A stretch of 9,165 bases of DNA from Pedosphaera sp. (GTDB lineage: Bacteria > Verrucomicrobiota > Verrucomicrobiia > Limisphaerales > UBA9464): assembly GCA_009695405.1 (NCBI GenBank), contig SIAZ01000146.1:1-9165 (forward strand), written 5' to 3'. Positions 1 to 6,778 of the stretch are shown in pieces; positions within the stretch are counted from its first letter, which is position 1, and each line of letters begins with the position of its first letter. Both the position numbers and the translations under genes were made by a program. The notes under the pieces are model-generated. The model did not search any database. It worked only from the letters and a program-made list of their open reading frames with translations, and was not told where the DNA came from.

Positions 1-120
1 CTCCTCAATCCATCTCCGTAACCACTCCACTTCCTCAGATCCCATCCGTCGCCCTTGCAATACTAGTTCTTTAAGCACGCCCTGCTTTATGAGCTCTTTG
101 CCACCGGTAGTCCAGCTCAT
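1..120 (-). CDS. N-terminal fragment of a putative DUF4338/DruA-like transposase-associated protein (runs off left edge)
   Basis: Reading the minus strand from an ATG at 118-120 gives 40 uninterrupted codons that leave the window at base 1. The peptide starts MSWTTGGKELIKQGV and ends with GRRMGSEEVEWLRRWIEE. A short GRR(M/V)G...(E/Q)(V/I)..(L/I)R..I.E segment just before the edge resembles the start of DUF4338 (DruA-like) proteins, which are common in Verrucomicrobiota and often linked to transposases. This is recalled family resemblance, not a search result. An in-frame TGA directly precedes the ATG, so the start cannot lie further upstream; GGTGA overlaps the start too closely to be an ideal ribosome site. 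The catalytic part lies outside the window, so function is not shown. It could instead be an unrelated hypothetical protein. Confidence 0.45.
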   Translation of the reverse strand, partial: MSWTTGGKELIKQGVLKELVLQGRRMGSEEVEWLRRWIEE

Positions 121-444
121 TCACCGACAACTTGTGAATGCACCGCCGTTGCCAGTTCTTATTGCAGTAGATTCTCTTCCCGAGAATCCACCAGCTTAGC
201 CTCCTGCTTGTCTTGGAGGCATCGCCTTAAAACCTCTAATTTTTTGCAAGAGGTCGCTTGAAACAAGCCGACTTTTTGAGCTGATTGTTTGAATCTGGGA
301 GTTTTTTCTCTGTTCAGATTTCCTTCACTCCTGAACCGTCTTACCCAGCGTTACAGTCGTCGGAAAACCTGTAAGATATAGAGGATTCCAAACACACTCA
401 ACGCAGTTCAAGCCGATTTAATCGTAAAGAAAAGACGCCCTCCA
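121..444. other. Non-coding stretch upstream of the phosphatase gene
   Basis: No convincing gene is seen in these 324 bases. The minus strand has an open stretch of about 65 codons (roughly 351 down to 156) that ends in TAA and reads EVLRRCLQDKQEAKLVDSRE near its end, but it has no ATG and no recognised domain. The plus strand carries a hairpin with a T run at 253-277. The promoter for the gene starting at 445 should lie here, yet I could not pick a convincing -35/-10 pair: TTACAG at 351-356 has only poorly spaced partners (TAAGAT at 372, TATAGA at 377). The region may hold the end of the mobile element whose protein begins at 120. Confidence 0.5.
253..277 (+). terminator. Probable intrinsic terminator (plus strand)
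   Basis: GTCGCTTG (253-260) pairs with CAAGCCGAC (264-272) across an AAA loop. The pairing has one bulged base, and it is followed at once by TTTTT (273-277). This is the standard layout of a rho-independent terminator for plus-strand transcription. No plus-strand gene is recognised upstream inside the window, so it may end a transcript entering from the left or shield the 445 gene from mobile-element read-through. Confidence 0.55.
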
Positions 445-1974
445 GTGGTGACTATCCCCTCATCCGACCGACCGATTCTCAGGGCCCTCATTGTGGAAGA
501 CTCTGAGTTCGATGCCCTCATTCTCGTGAGTTATTTACGGAAGGGAGGATGGAGGGTGGAATCTCTTCGAGTTGCCGATGCAGACCGTTTCGTTAGTGAG
601 CTAAAGGAAGGCAACTGGGACATTGTCTTGTGTGATCATTTTATGCCGGGCTTTAGTGCGCCTGAGGCTTTGCTACTCTATAAGGAATCTGGGCGGGACA
701 TGCCCTTTATTATCGTGTCTGGTGGGATCGAAGAAGGAGTCGCCATCGAAGCCATGAAGTCTGGTGCTCATGATTTTATGATTAAAGGCGCTCTAGGGCG
801 TCTGGTTCCAGCCATTCAAAGGGAGTTGCGTGAGGAACTCATTCGTTCCGAGAAGAGGTCTGCAGAAGATTCCTTGCGCGAGAGTGAACTGCGGTACCGG
901 TCGGTCTGGGAAAATTCAACTGATGCGGTTCTTTTGATCGATATTCTCGGTATCATTCGGTTTGCTAATCCGGCGGTACGGCATGTTTTTGGCTGGGAAC
1001 CGGCTGCTTTAGTCGGAAGCAAGTTGGACATCCTTCAGACACGATCAACGCCCGCTGAGGGGTGGTGGACGATTGCCTGTAGCGCTACTCAACAGGTTAT
1101 GGAAACCCCCTCGCTACGAATGGATGGCGTGGAGGTGGAAGTCGAGATTGCCTTTACCCGAATGTCCTTGGGGGAGGAACAGTGGCAGGTGGCCTTTATT
1201 CGGGATATTACTACTCGACGGCGGCAGGAAGTGGAGATTAGGCGAAGTCGCGAGGAATTCGCGGCAGCTCGAGAAATCCAATCTCGGTTATTTCCGAAAA
1301 CAGCTCCGCTCCTTAATGGCTTCGATATTGCGGGGCTATCGCGTGCTGCCGAAGCCACGGGTGGAGATCTTTTTGATTTCCTCACCCTGAGCGACGGATC
1401 AATGGGTTTTGTAGTAGCTGATGTTTCTGGGCACGGAGTCGGACCGGCACTGCTCATGGCCGAGGCAAGATTCTGTCTGCGAGTGGTGGTACGAGAGCAG
1501 TCGAGTCCTGCGGAAATACTGACGCAATCGAATCGTCTATTGAGCGAGGATTTGGGCGGAACCCAGTATGTGACTGTCGCCTTTGTACGGATTGATCCGA
1601 TTTCACGGCAACTTCGCCACGCGAGTGCGGGTCATCCAGCGGCTTGGATCTTGGATTCTGCTGGAGCAATCAAGGCCCGACTTCAACGCACAGGCCTTCC
1701 TTTGGGCCGTCAGGCGCAACGCCCCTTCACTGAAAATCCACCGATCCAATTGACCTCGGGTGATACGGTTTTGCTGATGACCGACGGTATAGATGAGGCG
1801 ATGCGGAGCGATGGAACTTTGTTTGGAACAGAACGCATTCTAGAACTAGTACGCGCAAATCTGACGATGAGTTCGGCAGAATTAGTTGAAAGAATTTGCC
1901 AAGAAGCGAGAGCCTTTACTGATCCGGAACCTCAAACGGATGATTTCACCCTTGTCCTCATTCGCGTCCTATGA
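445..1974 (+). CDS. Response regulator: receiver-PAS-PP2C (RsbU/SpoIIE-type) serine/threonine phosphatase
   Basis: A 509-residue cytoplasmic signalling protein with three modules. Residues ~12-130 are a CheY-like receiver: acidic pair E18/D19, probable phospho-acceptor D64 in DIVLCDHFMPG, S92 and conserved K114. Residues ~148-256 are a PAS domain, followed by a short helical linker ending in the REIQSRLFP motif typical of RsbU-type phosphatases. Residues ~285-509 are the PP2C domain, with GGDLFD (306-311), VADVSGHG (324-331), SAGHP (394-398), MTDGIDE (445-451) and TDDFT (498-502). The metal-binding aspartates appear intact, so it is probably active. Family members dephosphorylate anti-anti-sigma (STAS) proteins in partner-switching pathways; here phosphorylation of D64 would control this. 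No STAS or anti-sigma kinase gene lies in the window, so the target is unknown. The start is GTG at 445 or the adjacent GTG at 448, with only a weak ribosome site. The stop overlaps the next start (ATGA). Confidence 0.93.
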   Translation: MVTIPSSDRPILRALIVEDSEFDALILVSYLRKGGWRVESLRVADADRFVSELKEGNWDIVLCDHFMPGFSAPEALLLYKESGRDMPFIIVSGGIEEGVAIEAMKSGAHDFMIKGALGRLVPAIQRELREELIRSEKRSAEDSLRESELRYRSVWENSTDAVLLIDILGIIRFANPAVRHVFGWEPAALVGSKLDILQTRSTPAEGWWTIACSATQQVMETPSLRMDGVEVEVEIAFTRMSLGEEQWQVAFIRDITTRRRQEVEIRRSREEFAAAREIQSRLFPKTAPLLNGFDIAGLSRAAEATGGDLFDFLTLSDGSMGFVVADVSGHGVGPALLMAEARFCLRVVVREQSSPAEILTQSNRLLSEDLGGTQYVTVAFVRIDPISRQLRHASAGHPAAWILDSAGAIKARLQRTGLPLGRQAQRPFTENPPIQLTSGDTVLLMTDGIDEAMRSDGTLFGTERILELVRANLTMSSAELVERICQEARAFTDPEPQTDDFTLVLIRVL

Positions 1975-2195
1975 ATCCCCCTTTAATGCGCCATTTCTTT
2001 ACTGGTGAAATTATTAAAACAGAGTTGCTAGAAGTCTGGCTGGAGAAGCACGGCATTCGGGCTACATCGGAGATGGTAGATCCTTCCTTGCCGGATGATG
2101 GTGATCTTTCTCGTGAAGTCCGAGTGTTGGTACCTGAGGCGGACTATGACCGAGCCTATCAGTTATTTTTTGCTGAACGTGAAGATGAACTATGA
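1971..2195 (+). CDS. Small DUF2007-like protein (putative signal transducing protein)
   Basis: A 74-residue soluble protein. The segment GEIIKTELLEVWLEKHGI (residues 12-29) followed by strand-rich sequence with REVRVLVPEADYDRAYQLF (49-67) matches the layout of DUF2007 proteins: a small ACT-like fold in which a helix with a (L/I)LE..GI motif precedes a V.V...D...A.... end. The biochemical role of that family is unknown. Its ATG overlaps the TGA of the phosphatase gene (ATGA at 1971-1974) and its own TGA overlaps the slyX start, so translational coupling is likely. Met6 at 1986 is an alternative start that better matches the usual length of the N-terminal strand. The coupling suggests shared expression with the phosphatase; a functional link is inference. 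Confidence 0.72.
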   Translation: MNPPLMRHFFTGEIIKTELLEVWLEKHGIRATSEMVDPSLPDDGDLSREVRVLVPEADYDRAYQLFFAEREDEL

Positions 2196-2407
2196 GTGAA
2201 GATTCATTGCCCGAAAGACTGATGGCCGTCGAGGCATCGTTGGCTCATCTTGAGCGGCATTTTGATGATTTGAACAGTGTTGTTATCGATCAAGCACGTC
2301 TGCTTGTGCGTCTTCAAAAACGCGTTGATGAACTCGGGCAAGCCTTTGATGTGAGAGAGACAGAGCGATCGCCGCATCAAGAGAAGCCGCCTCATTATGC
2401 ACCCTGA
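2192..2407 (+). CDS. slyX: SlyX family protein
   Basis: A 71-residue protein, the usual SlyX length. Residues 5-50 form one long heptad-like helix (ERLMAVEASLAHLERHFDDL then LVRLQKRVDELGQAF), predicted to be a coiled coil. The C-terminus carries PPHY (66-69), the hallmark tail of SlyX proteins such as that of E. coli, although here AP follows it. SlyX function is not established. The ATG overlaps the stop of the DUF2007-like gene (ATGA at 2192-2195), completing a three-gene coupled set with the phosphatase. The TGA stop at 2405-2407 lies inside the right arm of a hairpin. The next gene, lysA, converges from the other strand with only 22 bases between stops. Confidence 0.85.
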   Translation: MSEDSLPERLMAVEASLAHLERHFDDLNSVVIDQARLLVRLQKRVDELGQAFDVRETERSPHQEKPPHYAP

Positions 2408-2413
2408 GGCGGC
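2386..2413 (-). terminator. Hairpin at the slyX/lysA convergence; probable lysA terminator
   Basis: A perfect 9-bp inverted repeat: GCCGCCTCA (2386-2394) and TGAGGCGGC (2405-2413), with a 10-base loop. The right arm includes the slyX stop codon. On the minus strand the hairpin starts 16 bases after the lysA stop and is followed by TTCTCTTGAT, a modest T-rich tail, so it is a plausible intrinsic terminator for lysA. On the plus strand no T run follows, so for slyX it may only slow or protect the transcript end. Confidence 0.6.
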
Positions 2414-2429
2414 AGTGCGTCCTTGGGAA

Positions 2430-3728
2430 TTATTTCTGCCAAGGGGCGAGAGATTCATCTCCCCAAATGGCAGTGAGTTCTTGATGACGACGAACGACGG
2501 CCGATCGCTTACCGTTGACTAGAATTTCGGTAGCTAGAGGCCGACTATTATAGTTAGAACCCATCACCGAGCCATAAGCACCTGCGCTCAGTAGAACGAG
2601 ATGATCCCCTTCGGTTACCTTTGCTAGGGGACGATCCTTGGCAAAGTAATCGCCGCTTTCGCAGATGGGGCCGACCACATCTGAAGAAACCAGTTTCCCG
2701 GGCTTTTTCACGAGCGGAATGATTTCGTGAAAACTGTCGTAAAACGCGGGACGAATAAGGTCGTTCATTGCGGCATCGACGATGACGAAGTTTTTCTTTC
2801 CGGTTTTCTTAATATATTCGACGCGAGTAATCAGGGCACCTGCATTGCCGGTAAGAAAGCGACCTGGTTCGAGGAGTATTTTGAGACCTAACGGTTTTAG
2901 AAGCGGGATCAGCGTATCGGCGTAGGTTTGCGGAGTCAGAATTTTCTTACCGGCGGCTGTTTTCCACCATCCGTTTGCGCCAGATTCGAGGGCGTTTTGA
3001 TAAACGATACCGAGTCCTCCGCCGATGCTGAAGAAATCAAATCCGTGACGATTATTGAGGCGGACAACTAAAGGAGAGACCTTTTCGACAGCCTGACGGA
3101 AAGGATTTACTTCAGTGAGTTGCGATCCGATATGCATCTGAAGGCCACGAAGTCGAAGGTTGGATAGTTTAGCGGCACGAGCATAGACCGCCTCAATGTT
3201 TTCGAATTGGATACCGAATTTATTATCGTAGGTGCCTGTAGTGATCTTGGCATGAGTGTGGGCATCGACATTGGGATTCACCCGCACAGCGATCGGGGCA
3301 ATTTTCTTAAGCTTAACAGCAATCCGACTGATTCGAACTAGTTCGGGTTCGGATTCGACATTAAAGCAGTAAATCCCTTGTTTGAGAGCGTAAGCGATTT
3401 CTTCTTCAGTTTTGCCAACGCCGGCAAAGACACACTTTGAGGGGTCCCCACCTGCGGCGACAGCACGTTGGATTTCGCCAGCACTGACCGTATCAAACCC
3501 GCCACCCAGTGCGGCAAAGGTTTGAATAATGGCCCGATTCGAATTTGATTTCATCGCGAAGCAGATCAAATGATCGAGCGGTGCGAGGGCGGAATCGAGT
3601 CGGGTAAAGTGATCGGACAACGTGGCTTGCGAATAGACGAAAAGCGGGGTGCCGTGCTTTTTTACGAGCACTGAAACGGGAACTTCTTCGCAGAATAATT
3701 CCTTCCCGACATAGCGAAACGAATGCAT
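2430..3728 (-). CDS. lysA: Diaminopimelate decarboxylase
   Basis: PLP-dependent cytoplasmic enzyme converting meso-diaminopimelate to L-lysine and CO2, the last step of lysine synthesis. The 432 residues fit the family (about 410-430). Visible features: PLP-binding lysine K60 in CFAMKSN, substrate/PLP histidine in LQMHIGSQ (197-203), phosphate-binding GGGLG (236-240), EPGR (287-290), catalytic Cys in PICESGDYF (354-362), and the AGAYGSVMGSNYNSRP segment (382-397) with its conserved Tyr. The N-terminal alanine-racemase-like barrel is followed by the C-terminal beta domain, as expected. A segment around 245-268 (ALESGANGWWKTAAGKKIL) looks slightly longer than in E. coli-type enzymes. The ATG at 3728 is preferred because the family begins just before the F.Y..G.L.CE segment; there is no clear ribosome site. 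It is convergent with slyX and separated from the upstream minus-strand gene by a terminator, so it should have its own promoter between 3729 and 3789. Confidence 0.96.
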   Translation of the reverse strand: MHSFRYVGKELFCEEVPVSVLVKKHGTPLFVYSQATLSDHFTRLDSALAPLDHLICFAMKSNSNRAIIQTFAALGGGFDTVSAGEIQRAVAAGGDPSKCVFAGVGKTEEEIAYALKQGIYCFNVESEPELVRISRIAVKLKKIAPIAVRVNPNVDAHTHAKITTGTYDNKFGIQFENIEAVYARAAKLSNLRLRGLQMHIGSQLTEVNPFRQAVEKVSPLVVRLNNRHGFDFFSIGGGLGIVYQNALESGANGWWKTAAGKKILTPQTYADTLIPLLKPLGLKILLEPGRFLTGNAGALITRVEYIKKTGKKNFVIVDAAMNDLIRPAFYDSFHEIIPLVKKPGKLVSSDVVGPICESGDYFAKDRPLAKVTEGDHLVLLSAGAYGSVMGSNYNSRPLATEILVNGKRSAVVRRHQELTAIWGDESLAPWQK

Positions 3729-3731
3729 CGG

Positions 3732-3761
3732 GCAAGGTTATGCCAAAAAGAAAGGCTAAGA
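3732..3761 (-). promoter_or_regulatory. Possible lysA promoter (weak)
   Basis: On the minus strand TTGCCT, an 18-base spacer and CATAAC occur just before lysA; each box matches the sigma-70 consensus at four of six positions. The -10-like box ends only 8 bases before the ATG, which would give a nearly leaderless mRNA. That fits the lack of a Shine-Dalgarno sequence, but the match is poor and could be chance. A promoter is expected somewhere in this gap because the preceding transcript ends at 3790-3818. Confidence 0.2.
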
Positions 3762-3789
3762 GGCAACGCACAACCAGCCTTGTTAGGAT

Positions 3790-3818
3790 AAAAAAAGGCC
3801 CCGATAGAAATCGGTGCC
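3790..3818 (-). terminator. Intrinsic terminator of the Ton/propeller/TIM-barrel operon
   Basis: On the minus strand GGCACCGAT, loop TTCT, ATCGGGGCC forms a 9-bp stem with one A/G mismatch and is followed directly by TTTTTTT (complement of 3790-3796). It sits 36 bases after the stop of the TIM-barrel gene and is the clearest rho-independent terminator in the window. It separates that operon from lysA. Confidence 0.85.
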
Positions 3819-3854
3819 CGTGGAAGGAATGAGTTAAAGGAGATGCTAACCCGA

Positions 3855-4955
3855 TCAGGCTCCCATACCGTCTTCGAAACTACCGCCTGCTTGAGGGAAG
3901 CAGAGGTTTTTCGCGACATAGGCAATGCCATCAGCGGAGCAGAAGTCGAGAGCGATATGGGCACTCTCGGCTTCAACAACGAGCGGAGCCGATTCGCATT
4001 TGTGCAATTTGCAGTAGCGATCTTGGTATCCCACGGCCAGCAACAGTTCGGCGTAGCGATGCATATTGAGATCGCCGCTCCCGAGGTCGGTGAACTGCAT
4101 CGCGCGCTCCGGCCAGTTTGGTTCCATCGTACGCAATGGGAAGCCGGGTCGAATGACAAAATTCTTCACATGAGCTGCGTATATGTATTTACCCACTTTG
4201 AGAAAACGCGACTCCCAACTCTCCCCTTCCCAGCAGTGAGAGGGGTCAGCATTGACGGCGAGGCACGGATCATTGTCACAGATGTTTACCAGCATCAAAA
4301 AATCATCAGCGGTCATTGCAGCTGTGCCGGGATGAATCTCGTGACAGAGTTTAATTCCGAGTTGATTGGCATGTTTCCGGATTTTGGCCGTCTTTTTAAC
4401 GAACCTTTCCTGTCCTTCTTTAATTAGATCGAATCCGGATCCAGCCCAGAAGCCCCAGGGATAACCGCTTGCCAATTCCCAACCGAAGGCGACTCCCCAG
4501 AACATTGGAAGAGACTTCACCCCCAAATCGGCGGCCAAATCCATGAGTTTCAGAATATATTTCTCGTGCCAAGCCTCAATTTTCTCTGGGGATAGCTGTG
4601 CGACTTCCGGTGCAATGAAGGCATTGCCGGATTTGGTTCCAGTCCAAATACTGGTGTGTACCCAGAAAGGGCAATGGGAGGAGATACCGTCGAGACGCAT
4701 TCTTCGGTTAGCAAAAGCTGAGGCGATCTCTTTTGCCTTGCGAAAACCGCCTTTACCGTCGTTCAGCATGTAATTACTGGGCTGAGCTCCGGCAGCTCCG
4801 GCGGCTTTGGCGTAGTCAAGGAATTGGTCGAGAGATTTCGCACCGTGTTGCGCGCCTTCGACGGATGCATGATAAGCGTTGGGCATGAGTATAGAAAATT
4901 TCAGTTTTCGAGCGCTGGACGAGTGGGAACTACTCAGAATAAGCCTCTCAAGCAA
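3855..4955 (-). CDS. Sugar phosphate isomerase/epimerase-like TIM-barrel protein
   Basis: Up to 366 residues, resembling the xylose isomerase-like/AP endonuclease 2 superfamily. It has no signal peptide, so it is probably cytoplasmic. Likely metal-binding and catalytic residues can be placed on the barrel strands: E206 in CHEIHPG, D237 and H240 in NADPSHCW, H262 in AAHVKN and E328 in LVVEAES. The WGVAFGWELASGYPWGFW stretch (153-170) is aromatic-rich and would line the substrate pocket. The exact substrate cannot be read from sequence; relatives isomerise or epimerise keto sugars, inositols or sugar acids. The start is uncertain. TTG at 4955 keeps the first barrel strand (KLKFSILMP) intact, whereas the first ATG, codon 24 at 4886, would cut that strand; neither has a clear ribosome site. 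It lies 111 bp after the propeller gene on the same strand with no terminator between them, so co-transcription with the Ton genes is likely but unproven. Confidence 0.82.
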   Translation of the reverse strand: MLERLILSSSHSSSARKLKFSILMPNAYHASVEGAQHGAKSLDQFLDYAKAAGAAGAQPSNYMLNDGKGGFRKAKEIASAFANRRMRLDGISSHCPFWVHTSIWTGTKSGNAFIAPEVAQLSPEKIEAWHEKYILKLMDLAADLGVKSLPMFWGVAFGWELASGYPWGFWAGSGFDLIKEGQERFVKKTAKIRKHANQLGIKLCHEIHPGTAAMTADDFLMLVNICDNDPCLAVNADPSHCWEGESWESRFLKVGKYIYAAHVKNFVIRPGFPLRTMEPNWPERAMQFTDLGSGDLNMHRYAELLLAVGYQDRYCKLHKCESAPLVVEAESAHIALDFCSADGIAYVAKNLCFPQAGGSFEDGMGA

Positions 4956-5066
4956 ACTGAAACGGTCTTTGGAGTGAAAATTTCTTTCGATAGCGAGGAT
5001 TAGACTCGTTTCCGAGCTAGGCCCTTGTTGGCTAAATTCAAAGAGTGAGAGTCTTCTGTCGATCGT
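4956..5066. other. Gap between propeller and TIM-barrel genes
   Basis: 111 bases without a gene. The minus strand contains a short CTCG-GAAA-CGAG hairpin (about 5004-5015), a stable tetraloop type, but it has no T run and so is not a terminator. No convincing promoter was seen. The gap may be a processing site inside one transcript or hold a weak internal promoter. Confidence 0.35.
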
Positions 5067-6335
5067 TTAGGGCTTCCCAGCCAGTGATGGAAGATCGAGG
5101 CAAATAAGATGAGATCGATCCCTTAGAAAGAGCCGTCCAGCGGCGAGCCCAGGAATGATACGGGCACCATTTCCAGACACTTGAGCTCGTGCTAGTTCAA
5201 TCGCTTTTAGTGGGTTTGCGTCCATCAATACAAGTTCACCCGATTCCAAAAGGATCAGCAGACGGGAGCCAACTCGTATGATGGAACCGGAACCAAAACG
5301 ATCGAGAGTCCAACGCACTGTGCCGGTGCTGAGTTGGATACACCGCAAGGCAGGTCCTGATTCGTGTCGACCATGAAAACCATAGAGAAAACCACCTGAT
5401 TCGATGGGGGTCGAAAAATGGGCGGAGAGAGCCTCATCCCCAGACCAAAGGACTTCGACACTACCCGCTTTGGGGCGGATCCACGCAGCACCTGCTCCAT
5501 AACTCGAGGTCAAAAAAACATCCTTTCCCACAGCGATAGGAGACGCGGCATTGACGCTAGCATGCATCCGAGCGCGCCAAGGAAAACGAAAAAGTTCTGC
5601 GCCAGTCAGGAGATCATGCGCGACCGCTCCGGCACGATTAAAACAGAGGATATGGGTCTTTCCGTCCTGTGTCCAAGGGACCGGAGAACCGCAACCCGAG
5701 GCGTCGGATCCCGATTTCCAAAGAACCCGTCCGTCGGTGACAGCGAGCGCGACAGTGCCTGAACCCATACCGCCCGCTTGGATAATGAGTTGTTCCCCGA
5801 GTACCAGTGGCGAAGTTGCAAAGCCAAAGAAGCCTGGATCCGATCCAAACTGCTTTACTAGATTCAATTTCCAGAGAGGTTCCCCCGTCGCCGCCGAGAG
5901 AGTATGGAGAGTGCCGTCGGGTCCGAGAGCAAACACACGACCTTGAGAGACCGAAGGAGTGGATCGAGGCCCATCGCCACTGCCCATCTCATCGGAGAAA
6001 GTAGCGGGCCATTTTCGAATCCAACCGGGTTGTCCATTGGTGACGTTCCAAGTAGAAACAACTTCCATACCTTCTTCTTTATGAAAAAGAGTAACAGAAT
6101 TACCTGAAATAATCGGACCCGAAAATCCGGAGCCAATCCGTACCTTCCACAGTTGAGTGGGACCCTCCTTAGGCCAAGCAGTGAGGTTGGTTTCTGTTGC
6201 CGAGCCATTCCGATGTGGACCGAGGAACTGCGGCCAATCAGCCAATGCAGTCCGGCGAACGCCGTTAAAGACGGCAGCGGCAGTGAACAAAAAAACGAGG
6301 CGTCGACGAGAGGGGAGATAAGAGAGAAGATTCAT
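5067..6335 (-). CDS. Exported PQQ-like (BamB-type) beta-propeller repeat protein
   Basis: A 422-residue protein with an export signal: SRRRL at 9-13, a hydrophobic stretch (~13-23) and a probable cleavage site after TALA (29-32). SRRRLV also resembles a twin-arginine motif, so Tat export is possible. The mature protein opens with DWPQFLGPHRNG, a motif frequent in exported propeller proteins of Planctomycetota and Verrucomicrobiota. Repeats of the PQQ/quinoprotein type follow: GTLHTLSAATGEPLWKLNL (141-159), TVALAVTDGRVLWKSG (194-209), AVAHDLLTGAELFRF (237-251) and ALRCIQLSTGTVRWTLDRF (329-347). There are no clear catalytic residues of PQQ dehydrogenases, and the length is far below them, so a scaffold or binding role like BamB is more likely than enzymatic oxidation. 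Its ATG overlaps the stop of the preceding ExbD gene (ATGA at 6332-6335), arguing for production together with the Ton complex. What it binds is unknown. Confidence 0.85.
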   Translation of the reverse strand: MNLLSYLPSRRRLVFLFTAAAVFNGVRRTALADWPQFLGPHRNGSATETNLTAWPKEGPTQLWKVRIGSGFSGPIISGNSVTLFHKEEGMEVVSTWNVTNGQPGWIRKWPATFSDEMGSGDGPRSTPSVSQGRVFALGPDGTLHTLSAATGEPLWKLNLVKQFGSDPGFFGFATSPLVLGEQLIIQAGGMGSGTVALAVTDGRVLWKSGSDASGCGSPVPWTQDGKTHILCFNRAGAVAHDLLTGAELFRFPWRARMHASVNAASPIAVGKDVFLTSSYGAGAAWIRPKAGSVEVLWSGDEALSAHFSTPIESGGFLYGFHGRHESGPALRCIQLSTGTVRWTLDRFGSGSIIRVGSRLLILLESGELVLMDANPLKAIELARAQVSGNGARIIPGLAAGRLFLRDRSHLICLDLPSLAGKP

Positions 6336-6757
6336 TGAGAACTGTCGCCTCCAGAGACATCGATTGACATAGAGATTTTGGAACCTCCGGCAGCCTTAAT
6401 CGTATCCAAGACACGCAGGACATTTCCGTGAGTCGTTTGGAAATCCGGCTTCAAGTAGAAAGGATAATTGGTGTTAATCGACACTTTCGACTGAACCCGA
6501 GAGGTAAGATCAGAGAAAGGGATACGTTCACCGGCTATTTTTAAGTCACCTTCCCGACTAATGATTATTTCCATTATATCGGGTTTGTCCGATGATCTGG
6601 GAGCGACTGCGGAGGGGAGGTCCATTTGAAGAGTGCGCAGGCGGTTCATGGTGAGAGTTACCATCATGAACGCAGCCAAGAGGAAGAACATCACGTCGAT
6701 CAAGGGAATGATTTCTACGCGGGCTTTTTTGAGTGGGATAGGGGATCCGAGGTGCAT
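6332..6757 (-). CDS. exbD: ExbD/TolR family biopolymer transport protein (second copy)
   Basis: A 141-residue inner-membrane protein with one N-terminal transmembrane helix (~18-37) and a periplasmic domain. The KKARVEIIPLIDVMFFLLAA segment (10-29) carries the membrane aspartate D21 required for proton use in ExbD/TolR. With ExbB it would convert the proton gradient into movement of TonB. The periplasmic part (REGDLKIAGERIPFSDLTSR, 68-87) has the usual strand-helix layout. It follows the first ExbD gene after 21 bases, with AGGGA about 8 bases before the ATG, one of the few recognisable ribosome sites here. The N-terminal 25 residues are nearly the same as in the first ExbD while the rest differs, which points to an old duplication. 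It could equally be named TolR; the neighbouring TonB-like gene favours ExbD. Confidence 0.92.
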   Translation of the reverse strand: MHLGSPIPLKKARVEIIPLIDVMFFLLAAFMMVTLTMNRLRTLQMDLPSAVAPRSSDKPDIMEIIISREGDLKIAGERIPFSDLTSRVQSKVSINTNYPFYLKPDFQTTHGNVLRVLDTIKAAGGSKISMSIDVSGGDSSQ

Positions 6758-6778
6758 AGAGTTAGTCCCTAGCGAGGA

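Noticed and set aside
232..254. Inverted repeat ACCTCT...AGAGGT as a terminator
   Set aside because: Only 6 bp with an 11-base loop and no proper T run; it also overlaps the better hairpin at 253-277.
3662..4159. 165-codon minus-strand frame spanning the lysA upstream gap
   Set aside because: It overlaps lysA and the TIM-barrel gene in a different frame, crosses the strong terminator at 3790-3818, and its composition is not protein-like.
3843..4427. 194-codon plus-strand open frame antisense to the TIM-barrel gene
   Set aside because: It lies fully opposite a well-supported enzyme gene, has no recognisable domain and reads as a frame shadow.
5004..5015. CTCG-GAAA-CGAG hairpin as operon terminator after the propeller gene
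   Set aside because: The stem is only 4-5 bp and no T run follows, so termination is not supported.
5067..6335. PQQ-dependent dehydrogenase
   Set aside because: The repeats are PQQ-like, but at 422 residues it is too short and lacks the cofactor and calcium-site motifs of the enzymes; a BamB-type scaffold is the safer call.
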